A stretch of DNA of 64,000 bases, from positions 744,001 through 808,000 of the forward strand of contig NZ_JAKQZH010000001.1 of NCBI RefSeq assembly GCF_022343555.1, given 5' to 3'. Below, piece by piece: positions 49,683-56,889 of this stretch. The translations under genes and the position numbers were made by a program. Below the pieces are notes generated by a model. The model was given only the letters and a program-made list of their open reading frames with translations, was not told where the DNA came from and did no database searches. Source of the DNA: Marinobacter sp. C7. GTDB taxonomy: Bacteria; Pseudomonadota; Gammaproteobacteria; Pseudomonadales; Oleiphilaceae. How positions within the stretch are numbered: position 1 is the stretch's first letter; every line of letters begins with the position of its first letter.

Positions 49683-52253
49683 TTGGAGGTATTGCTGATC
49701 ATCCTGGCGATGGGGTTTTTTCTGTTCATCCCTGTCGGTTCCATCCTCGGCTTGCTTGCTTTTCGGCAGCGTAGTGCCCAGGCCTCCCGTATTGAGGAAC
49801 TGGAGCGGGATATTGCCCATCTGCGGGGTGAGGTTGCCGCCCTCAGGTATCGATCCGAAAGTGAGGCCCCGGTAAAGGAAGACCGCCCCCCGGCGCCCGA
49901 CCTACAGCCCGCCACCCCGGAAAAGACGACCCCCGAAGCAGCGGAGGTTGTGCCAGTGGCGGAGGAATTGTCGGATCGGGCGCTCTGGCAGGCCGAAGCG
50001 TCTGTGGAAGGCCGTCCCCCTTCGCGCCTGTTCCAGGCCCTGAAGCAGAACTGGATGGTCTGGCTGGGTGGTCTGAGTGTCGGCCTTGCGGGCATTTTCA
50101 TGGTCAGTCACTCGATCAGTGCCGGCCTGATAGGTCCCGTCCAGCAACTGGTGCTTGCACTGGCCAGCGGCCTTTTGTTGCACGGAGCTGCCGAGTTCCT
50201 CCGGCGCCGGCAGCGGGGCGTGGGTGAGGTTTTTGCGGCGCTGGCCGGGGGTGGGAGCATCACCTTGTATGCGGCGTTGCTCGCCGGTGTCCACCATTAC
50301 GGATTGATCAGTTCCACGACCGGGCTGGTCGGACTGGCAGGTGTCTCCCTGGGGACCATGGTGATGGCACTGGTGCACGGGCCTTTGCTGGCGATCATGG
50401 GATTGAGTGGCGCCTATCTGGTGCCCATTCTTATTGGCGGTGAGGATGGCAGCGTTGCCTTCGTGTTGTCCTACAGCTTCCTTGTCACCCTGAGTTCCCT
50501 GCTGCTGATGCGTTTTGTCTTCCGGGATTGGCTCTGGTATGCGACGCTCGCCGGTGCTTTGTTGTGGTGGCTGATGACCAGCTCTGCCGCTCCGGCCGGG
50601 GTGTCGACGGCCTGCTACCTGGCCGGGCTGCTTCTGGCTTTTGCGATCCTGCCAGGCAAAGTTCAGCAGGATGCCTCGCGTATACGCCAGGCGTTTCTGC
50701 CCTTGCTCGCACTCTGGGCCATCTCCCTTGCGAGTCAGCCGGCGGATACTCCGTTTTTCTGGGCCTGGCTGTTGATTGTGCCGCTGGCCGCGCTGATCCC
50801 CCAGAGCCGTGGGGCCCTCTGGTTCGTGCCCTGGGGCGCCGTATTGGCCAGCGCCGCCGGCTGGCTGGTCTACATGAGCCGCACCAGTGATGACACGGTT
50901 TTTCTGGTTCAGTTTCCGGCCGGGCAACGCGCGGGGTTTGTCACCTACCTGATAGCAGCGGCGATCCTCACGGTTGCCCCGGCGCTTTGGCAATGGGTCC
51001 GTAATCCCGGCCAGAGGCGTTGGGTTTCGTTGATGCTGCTCGCACCGTTGGTCTGGCTGACCCTGGGTTGGCTGCTCCTGCATGGTTACGAGAGAACATC
51101 GGTATGGGCCACAGGTACGCTGATCCTGGGCGGCCTGTACGGGGTTCTGGCCTGGCAGATGGAGAGACTGGAGCGCTATCGGACCGGAGTAGTCTGGGCT
51201 GTATTGGCGGCCCACATCAGCTATTCCCTTGCCGCAGTGATGATGTTTCGCGAGGCGTCACTGACCCTGGCGCTGGCGGCCCAGTTCGTCACGCTCACCT
51301 GGTTGGCGCGCCGTTTTCAGATGCCCGAGCTGTACGTGCTTCTGAAACTGGCCCTGGCACTGGTGGTAGCGCGGCTGACCTTCAATCCATGGTTACAGGG
51401 CTACGATGCCAGCGTCCATTGGTCGCTCTGGACCTATGGCGGCGCAACGGTGGCCCCTGCCGTCGCCAGCCGGATCGCCGATAAAAACCATGGGATCCGG
51501 CCGTGGCTCGAGGCGGCCACCCTGCATCTGCTGGTTTTGTTCCTCGGTACGGAGTTGAGATACTGGCTGTACGATGGAGATATCTTTGCCCGTGAATACA
51601 GCCTGTCAGAAGCTACCATTAATACCTTGCTCTGGGGGGCTCTGAGCCTGACCTACCTGTACCGTGCCAGGGCAAGTGAATCACTGGCCTGGCTCTACCG
51701 CCTGTTCTCGAGAGTACTGCTTGGTCTGTCCTGCCTCAGTTACCTTGCTATCATCAGCGTGCATAACCCATGGCTGGGAAAAAGTGTCATTGCTGCCACC
51801 CCGGTGTTCAATATGCTGCTGCCGGCCTATGGCGGTCCGGTGCTGCTTGCGCTTGTCGTCAGCCGGGTCGCCGGCCTCGGGCCCCGGGCGGTTGCACGAT
51901 GGTTCGCAGCCGGGAGTTTCCTCCTGTTCACTGCGCTTGAAATCCGGCAGCTCTGGCGTGGCAGTGACATGGCGCTGACCTCAGGTGTTTCCGAGGGAGA
52001 GCTGTACACCTACTCGGTGGTCGGAATGCTGTACGCCATCGCGGCGATTCTCTGGTCCGGGGTCAACCACAGTGTCAGGCTGTACAAGGCTGGTATGGCC
52101 TTGCTGGGTCTTGTGATTGGCAAAATCTTTCTCATTGATATGGCTGGCCTGCAGGGATTCTGGCGGGTGGCCGCCTTCATGGGGCTCGGGCTCGCATTGC
52201 TGGGGCTGGCGTGGATGTATCGCCGGACGCATCGCACGCCAGAGCCGGAATAG
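49683..52253 (+). CDS. DUF2339 giant membrane protein
   Basis: An 856-residue protein starting with TTG (AAGGAG upstream). TM1 (LLIILAMGFFLFIPVGSILGLLAF) is followed by a coiled coil (SRIEELERDIAHLRGEVAALRYR), a Pro/Ala-rich linker and about twenty-five hydrophobic helices. Family landmarks are QNWMVWLGGLSVGLAGIFMVSHSI near residue 145 and the end LGLVIGKIFLIDMAGLQGFWRVAAFMGLGLALLGLAWMYRR. The function is unknown. It is close behind hypE on the same strand and may be read through from the hydrogenase operon, but no functional link is known. Confidence 0.9.
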   Translation: MEVLLIILAMGFFLFIPVGSILGLLAFRQRSAQASRIEELERDIAHLRGEVAALRYRSESEAPVKEDRPPAPDLQPATPEKTTPEAAEVVPVAEELSDRALWQAEASVEGRPPSRLFQALKQNWMVWLGGLSVGLAGIFMVSHSISAGLIGPVQQLVLALASGLLLHGAAEFLRRRQRGVGEVFAALAGGGSITLYAALLAGVHHYGLISSTTGLVGLAGVSLGTMVMALVHGPLLAIMGLSGAYLVPILIGGEDGSVAFVLSYSFLVTLSSLLLMRFVFRDWLWYATLAGALLWWLMTSSAAPAGVSTACYLAGLLLAFAILPGKVQQDASRIRQAFLPLLALWAISLASQPADTPFFWAWLLIVPLAALIPQSRGALWFVPWGAVLASAAGWLVYMSRTSDDTVFLVQFPAGQRAGFVTYLIAAAILTVAPALWQWVRNPGQRRWVSLMLLAPLVWLTLGWLLLHGYERTSVWATGTLILGGLYGVLAWQMERLERYRTGVVWAVLAAHISYSLAAVMMFREASLTLALAAQFVTLTWLARRFQMPELYVLLKLALALVVARLTFNPWLQGYDASVHWSLWTYGGATVAPAVASRIADKNHGIRPWLEAATLHLLVLFLGTELRYWLYDGDIFAREYSLSEATINTLLWGALSLTYLYRARASESLAWLYRLFSRVLLGLSCLSYLAIISVHNPWLGKSVIAATPVFNMLLPAYGGPVLLALVVSRVAGLGPRAVARWFAAGSFLLFTALEIRQLWRGSDMALTSGVSEGELYTYSVVGMLYAIAAILWSGVNHSVRLYKAGMALLGLVIGKIFLIDMAGLQGFWRVAAFMGLGLALLGLAWMYRRTHRTPEPE

Positions 52254-52270
52254 CCCCCCTGAGTAACGTT

Positions 52271-52990
52271 TTACTGCAACCGCTGTATAACGATCCGCGC
52301 GATGGGATTATCCCATCGATGGCTCTCACCCAACGTGGAGGTTGAGAGGCCATCGGCCTGCGTCACGACACCCGGGTGAATATAGACAGCGTTCCTCACA
52401 TCATTCCGGACGGGGTTGAAGCCCTCGGCAAGCCCGCTTGCGGCCGGTCCGGGCACCGTATCGGCGGACTCCGTGTTGGCTTCGGTGCCGGCGTCGTAAC
52501 TGATCGCCAAGTGGGTTGCGCTTTGCCCGACCGCCAGCCCGCCGATATCGATGCCATTGATTGCCGCCAGACCATCATTGGTGTTTACCGGCATTGAAGC
52601 CCAGGAGAGCTGCAGCCCCGAGGTGGAACTGGCCCGACCAGAGGCGACGATCTGTTCGCTGGCGCCCGGGGCGATGACGTCGTGGCCGGAGCTTGTTGCG
52701 ACAACATCGAGGTCGGCACCGGCTGCCGAAATGAAGTCGCTGTTGTCTCCTGACTCGGCCAGTTTCTCCAGTGCCACCGAGGCAGTCTCCCCCAGTGCGA
52801 AGGCGCGCCAGCCATTGCGATGAACCACGATCGCGGCCGGTGACAGCGGTTGCCCGGCGGTCAGGTTGGTGATGGTTACCTGGTACTGAACTTCCTGTGC
52901 AGTGCCGAGCAGGGCACCGTTGTCTGAATCGCACCCGGCGGTCAGGATTGCCAGGGTTGGCAGCATGAGTATGTGTTTACGGGTAAACAT
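52271..52990 (-). CDS. Spondin-domain lipoprotein
   Basis: A 239-residue lipoprotein (signal MFTRKHILMLPTLAILTAGCDSD, lipobox Cys20) with a spondin_N-like domain: YQVTITNLTAGQPLSPAAIVVH, GHDVIAPGASEQIVASG, MPVNTNDGLAAINGIDIG, ISYDAGTEANTES and a C-terminal HIH-like HPGVVTQADG. It pairs in tandem with the next gene, a Sec-exported paralogue, 14 bases apart. Bacterial spondin proteins are surface-located and of unknown role, possibly adhesion. The ATG follows GGGAGG. Confidence 0.88.
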   Translation of the reverse strand: MFTRKHILMLPTLAILTAGCDSDNGALLGTAQEVQYQVTITNLTAGQPLSPAAIVVHRNGWRAFALGETASVALEKLAESGDNSDFISAAGADLDVVATSSGHDVIAPGASEQIVASGRASSTSGLQLSWASMPVNTNDGLAAINGIDIGGLAVGQSATHLAISYDAGTEANTESADTVPGPAASGLAEGFNPVRNDVRNAVYIHPGVVTQADGLSTSTLGESHRWDNPIARIVIQRLQ

Positions 52991-53004
52991 CGTACACCTC
53001 CCGA

Positions 53005-53703
53005 TTACTTCACCGTCACGGTGACAGTGGCGACCGGATTCAGCCAGCGATGCAGCGTACTGACGATATCGCTGGCACCGCCATCAGGGGTGGTGTCGCC
53101 AAGGTTGCCACGGTGGATATGCACGTAACCCTCCGCCGAGTTTTCCACACCGGTGCCGTTGCTTCCCAGGATCGGATCAAGTGGGGGAGGAACCGGAATG
53201 CCGGGCTGGCCGGGTTCACCGCTGCCCCGCACCTCGTCGTTGGCTTCGGTACCGGCGTCATAAGCGTTCAGATGGTAGGTATAGGTGCCCGGCTCGGTGG
53301 GGATGTCCAGACCACTGAGCGCAAGGAAACCATCGTTGGTGGGAAGCAGCATGGCGACGACGGTCAGCCGGGTGTTGGCCACAGCGTTGTTGGTGTTGAG
53401 CGTGGCGGTAGCGGATTGCCCCGGTGCCAGCAGGCCGGCAGCGGGGTTTTCATCAATCGTCGCCCCGGCTGCATTAAGCAGATTGACCAGACCGGTGAGG
53501 TTGCCGCCTTCGGCCATCGCCTGCAATTCACTGGAGGCAGCGTTGCCGGTCTCGAACAGGGACACGTCTTCCGGGTGGGCAGCCACCAGCAGTGGTGTGA
53601 AATAGAGGCCCCGGGTCGGGTTATGTATTTCCACATCAAATTCGGTGGCCTGAGATAACAGCGGCGCAGCTGCGATTGCCAGGGTGAGCACGGCGCGTTT
53701 CAT
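53005..53703 (-). CDS. Secreted spondin-domain protein
   Basis: A 232-residue protein with signal MKRAVLTLAIAAAPLLSQA (cleavage after LSQA). The mature domain repeats the pattern of its neighbour: FDVEIHNPTRGLYFTPLLVAAHPEDV, LLAPGQSATATLNTNN, LLPTNDGFLALSGLDIPTEPGTYTY, NAYDAGTEANDE and YVHIHRGNLGDT. The ATG at 53703 has AAGGAG upstream. It is the first gene of the pair, so the secreted and lipid-anchored forms are co-expressed. Duplication and divergence are inferred. Confidence 0.88.
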   Translation of the reverse strand: MKRAVLTLAIAAAPLLSQATEFDVEIHNPTRGLYFTPLLVAAHPEDVSLFETGNAASSELQAMAEGGNLTGLVNLLNAAGATIDENPAAGLLAPGQSATATLNTNNAVANTRLTVVAMLLPTNDGFLALSGLDIPTEPGTYTYHLNAYDAGTEANDEVRGSGEPGQPGIPVPPPLDPILGSNGTGVENSAEGYVHIHRGNLGDTTPDGGASDIVSTLHRWLNPVATVTVTVK

Positions 53704-53928
53704 GGTTTGACTCCTTTCAAGGGAATTCAATTCCAGTATCGTCATTGGCGGTGGCGTTATTCATCACGGAAGTGTCACGATTTGCTCACCGATTGGTCTT
53801 TGAGACAAGTCTAGTCCAGATCCTGTTGCCGGCGTCCCGGCGACCTTGTCCAGGCGTCGGCTATCCTGTCGTTCCAACGGGTCATGGGCTAGTTTTATGT
53901 TGAACCGACAACCTGGCGGAGAACGGTA

Positions 53929-54978
53929 GTGCTGGAATCTTTGGAAGCGGGCCTGAAGGCGTGGTGGTTGCCCGGCGCGTCAGCGCTGATAACGGTGGTG
54001 GTAACCTACGTAGCCTACCGACTGACGCTGGCGGTGATTCATCGCTTTTCCCGATCAAGAACAGTCCCGCGCCTGTTCCTCGATGCCTCTGCCCGCGCAC
54101 TGGGCGTGGTGCTTTGCCTGTTGGCTCTGACCGGCGCGCTCAAGGCAGCGCCGGATGATCTGCCTCTGCTTGCCGCTGTCCAGCATGTTACGACCCTGCT
54201 CCTGGTTCTTGCCCTGACATGGGCGGCAGTGCGCCTTACCTCGGCAATTGGCGATGTGATCGTGGCACTGAACCCGGTGCTCGAGGGGCAATGGAAACGC
54301 GCCCGCAAAGTGGAGACCCAGACGCGTTTCCTGGTGCGTTGTCTCAATATCCTGATTGTGATCATCGGTCTCGGTGCAGCCCTGATGACGTTCGAGTCGG
54401 TCCAGCACATGGGCGCGAGCCTGCTCGCGTCCGCGGGTGTTGGCGGTATTATTCTGGGCTTCGCCGCGCGCCCGGTCCTGAGTAACTTGCTGGCCGGATT
54501 GCAGATCGCCTTGACGCAGCCGTTCCGCATTGACGATGTCCTGTATGTGCAGGGAGAGTGGTGTTGGGTAGAAGAGGTGACCGCCACCTACGTGGTGCTC
54601 AGGGTGTGGGATTTGCGTAGGCTTGTCGTGCCGCTGCAGTGGTTTATCGAGAATCCTTTCCAGAACTGGTCACGCAACAATGCAGACCTGCTGGGCACGG
54701 TTTTCATCTGGGTGGATTACACCATGCCGGTGGAGCCCCTGCGCCGGGAGTTCCGGCGTTTGCTGGAGGAAGCCAGGGAATGGGACGGTAAGGTCGCCAC
54801 GGTCCAGGTCACGGATTCAAACGAACAGGCCATGCAAGTCAGGTTCCTGATGAGTGCGCCGGATTCCAGTCGGAACTGGGACTTGCGGTGCGCGGTGCGG
54901 GAGGGGATGGTGACATTCATCCAGGATAACTATCCCGGCCACCTGCCCCGAGTGCGGGCAAGACTGATCGAGCAATAA
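53929..54978 (+). CDS. MscS-family mechanosensitive channel
   Basis: A 349-residue small-conductance channel. Four N-terminal helices lead into the pore helix and beta domain: GASLLASAGVGGIILGFAARPVLSNLLAGLQIALTQPFRIDDVLYV, where the Gly/Ala-rich TM3 lines the pore. The following sheet has EWCWVEEVTATYVVLRVWDLRRLVVPLQWFIENPFQNWSR, and the C-terminal alpha/beta domain is complete. It releases solutes on hypo-osmotic shock, fitting a cell that also imports betaine. The start is GTG with CGGAGA upstream. Repeat copy 2 begins six bases after its stop. Confidence 0.92.
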   Translation: MLESLEAGLKAWWLPGASALITVVVTYVAYRLTLAVIHRFSRSRTVPRLFLDASARALGVVLCLLALTGALKAAPDDLPLLAAVQHVTTLLLVLALTWAAVRLTSAIGDVIVALNPVLEGQWKRARKVETQTRFLVRCLNILIVIIGLGAALMTFESVQHMGASLLASAGVGGIILGFAARPVLSNLLAGLQIALTQPFRIDDVLYVQGEWCWVEEVTATYVVLRVWDLRRLVVPLQWFIENPFQNWSRNNADLLGTVFIWVDYTMPVEPLRREFRRLLEEAREWDGKVATVQVTDSNEQAMQVRFLMSAPDSSRNWDLRCAVREGMVTFIQDNYPGHLPRVRARLIEQ

Positions 54979-54983
54979 TCAGA

Positions 54984-55081
54984 TCATATTTCCGTCATAT
55001 TGCCAGGAAGCCTGCGTCAAGCCTCCTGGCGCCATCTTTCCTTGTACTACTAACACAGTTATCCACAGATATTGTGGGTAA
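54984..55081 (+). repeat. 98-bp DnaA-box repeat, copy 2
   Basis: It begins TCATATTTCC and ends TTATCCACA (55059-55067), GATAT, TGTGGGTAA (55073-55081). The middle can fold through GCCAGGA and TCCTGGC. It lies six bases after the MscS stop and 171 bases before the Fn3 lipoprotein start. Confidence 0.85.
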
Positions 55082-55252
55082 GCCTGCCCGCCGCTGAATT
55101 CTTTTTCGATTTCAATCCTCTCCGGTTCTATTAACAAAACCTGTCGAAAAATTGACCATTTTGTAACTAGAAGGGCGACGAAGTATGCATTCATAATCGG
55201 CGCCGTTTTATACAATTTTACAAATTCGACAATTTTTTGGTGTTTCTTAACT

Positions 55253-55915
55253 ATGAACCGCGTCATCAATTCGTCAAAGGCATGGACTGCTGCAGTGTTT
55301 ATGGGAGTCGTGCTCACGGGATGTGGCGGCGATTCCAATGTATCCTCGGGCCCGGTTGACGGAAACAGTGATACGACCAGTTCCTACGACTCCGGTATCA
55401 AAAGCAGTGGTGAGCAGGCCAGTTCGGGCACCAGCAGTGAGAATACTGTGGCCGGTGATAGCTCTTCGACGGGTTCCACCAGCACGGATACCACTGATAC
55501 CGGTGATGCTTCCTCCGGAGACAGCTACACCGTCGGCGGCTCAACCGGCGACGCTGGCAGCAGTGATGACTCGACCACCAGTGATACCTCTGGTGGGGAC
55601 GTGGTTGTTGAGGAAGAGCCTGTTGTTGACGAGACGACTCAGGAACCGGTTACCGGAACGGCGAAACTGAGCTGGGTCGCACCGTCGACCCGCACGGACG
55701 GTGAGGGCCTGACTATGGGCGAGCTGGACAGTTATGTGATCAACTACGGCCAGGACGCCAATGATCTCGGCAATACCATCGAGATCAACGATGCCAGCAC
55801 CATGGAATACACCATAGACCAGCTCGGTGCCGGCGAGTGGTTTTTCTCGATTCAGGTCATTGATACCAACGGTCTGATCAGCCCGCCTTCCGAGATAGTC
55901 AGTAAGACCATCTGA
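55253..55915 (+). CDS. Lipoprotein with Ser/Thr/Asp-rich linker and Fn3-like domain
   Basis: A 220-residue lipoprotein (lipobox near VVLTGCGGD, Cys24). Residues 30-125 are a low-complexity tract of Ser, Thr, Gly and Asp, likely an extended surface stalk. The C-terminal 90 residues (GTAKLSWVAPSTRTDGEGL, LDSYVINYG, GEWFFSIQVIDTNGLISPPSEIVSKTI) are a fibronectin type III-like domain. It is probably a surface-displayed adhesin or accessory protein. Repeat copy 2 lies upstream and copy 3 directly downstream, after a hairpin. Confidence 0.82.
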   Translation: MNRVINSSKAWTAAVFMGVVLTGCGGDSNVSSGPVDGNSDTTSSYDSGIKSSGEQASSGTSSENTVAGDSSSTGSTSTDTTDTGDASSGDSYTVGGSTGDAGSSDDSTTSDTSGGDVVVEEEPVVDETTQEPVTGTAKLSWVAPSTRTDGEGLTMGELDSYVINYGQDANDLGNTIEINDASTMEYTIDQLGAGEWFFSIQVIDTNGLISPPSEIVSKTI

Positions 55916-55929
55916 TTCTCTGCGCAGCA

Positions 55930-55958
55930 CCGGTTCCGGATGGCTATGCCGGGACCGG
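55930..55958 (+). terminator. Hairpin after the Fn3 lipoprotein gene
   Basis: CCGGTTCCGG and CCGGGACCGG (nine of ten pairs) enclose a nine-base loop 14 bases after the stop. No T-run follows; the next base begins repeat copy 3. Confidence 0.5.
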
Positions 55959-56056
55959 TCAAATTACCTTCAAATCCCGCCAAGCCTTATTCTCTGGCGC
56001 TTATCGCCACCTTTCCATGCTCTGCTCACAACGTTATCCACAGATTTTGTGGGCAA
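55959..56056 (+). repeat. 98-bp DnaA-box repeat, copy 3
   Basis: It begins TCAAATTACC, identical to copy 4 for its first 14 bases, and ends TTATCCACA (56034-56042), GATTT, TGTGGGCAA (56048-56056). It lies 134 bases before the crotonase start. Confidence 0.85.
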
Positions 56057-56189
56057 CTTTCCAGTGGCCCTGTTAACAATTTCAGTGCTTTCGGGATTGA
56101 AACTCTGGCGTTGCTCGCAGACAATCATCGGATTCAAGGTGTTAACGAACACTCACTTTAATTCAGAAGTCAAAGAAGAGGATGGGCTG

Positions 56190-56888
56190 GTGACCGAGCT
56201 TGTTAAGTATGAACTGAACGACGGTATCGCAACGATTACCCTGAGTAACGGTAAGGCAAACGCGCTGGGCCATGAGGTATTCGAAGGGCTGAACAAGGCA
56301 TTGGACCAGGCCGAACAGGACAAGGCCGTTGTGATTCTGACCGGGCAGCCCGGTGTGTTCTCCGCCGGCTACGACCTGAAGGAAATGCAGAAGGGCCCAC
56401 AGGAAGCGGCCGCCCTGGTGAAGGTTGGTTCCTCGCTCACCCGACGCCTGGCAGCGTTCCCCCTGCCGGTCATTGGTGCCTGCAGTGGCCACGCTATCGC
56501 CAAAGGCGCGTTTATCCTCTTGTCCGTGGATCATCGCATCGGGGTTGAAGGTCCTTTCAAGCTTGGTCTGAACGAGGTGGCGATTGGCATGACCATGCAT
56601 CATGCCGGCATCGAGATTGCCCGGCACAGGCTGACCCCGGCGCACTTCTACCGTTCCGTGGTGAACGCCGAAATCTACAGCCCGGAGGGCGCGGTCGAGG
56701 CCGGTTTCCTGGATGAGGTAGTCGCCCAGGATCAGTTGCTTGAGCGCGCGAATGCCCTGGCCAACCAGTTCAGGCAGCTGAACATGCGAGCGCACCGGGA
56801 GACCAAGGTGAAAGCCAAGGCGGAGTATCTGGCGCTGCTGGACCGGTGTATCCAGCAGGATGCCGAAAACCTGGGCCTGAAGGGCTAG
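56190..56888 (+). CDS. Crotonase (enoyl-CoA hydratase/isomerase) family protein
   Basis: A 232-residue crotonase-fold protein. The first oxyanion segment is FSAGYDLKEMQ near residue 60 and the second GACSGHAIAKGAFILLSVDHRIG near 105. The hydratase Glu in the usual G-G-G-x-E-L-A motif is absent (KGAFILLSVD), while a Glu remains in GLNEVAIGM, a pattern more like isomerases or other crotonases than a true hydratase. The start is GTG at 56190, with a purine-rich stretch upstream; the long frame to 56049 runs into repeat copy 3. The substrate is likely an acyl-CoA. Confidence 0.88.
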   Translation: MTELVKYELNDGIATITLSNGKANALGHEVFEGLNKALDQAEQDKAVVILTGQPGVFSAGYDLKEMQKGPQEAAALVKVGSSLTRRLAAFPLPVIGACSGHAIAKGAFILLSVDHRIGVEGPFKLGLNEVAIGMTMHHAGIEIARHRLTPAHFYRSVVNAEIYSPEGAVEAGFLDEVVAQDQLLERANALANQFRQLNMRAHRETKVKAKAEYLALLDRCIQQDAENLGLKG

Positions 56889-56889
56889 T

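Noticed and set aside
55059-55081. Reading the TTATCCACA palindromes as simple transcription terminators
   Set aside because: The stems have only five to seven pairs, no T-run follows, and the fixed 75-base upstream motif is not explained by termination.
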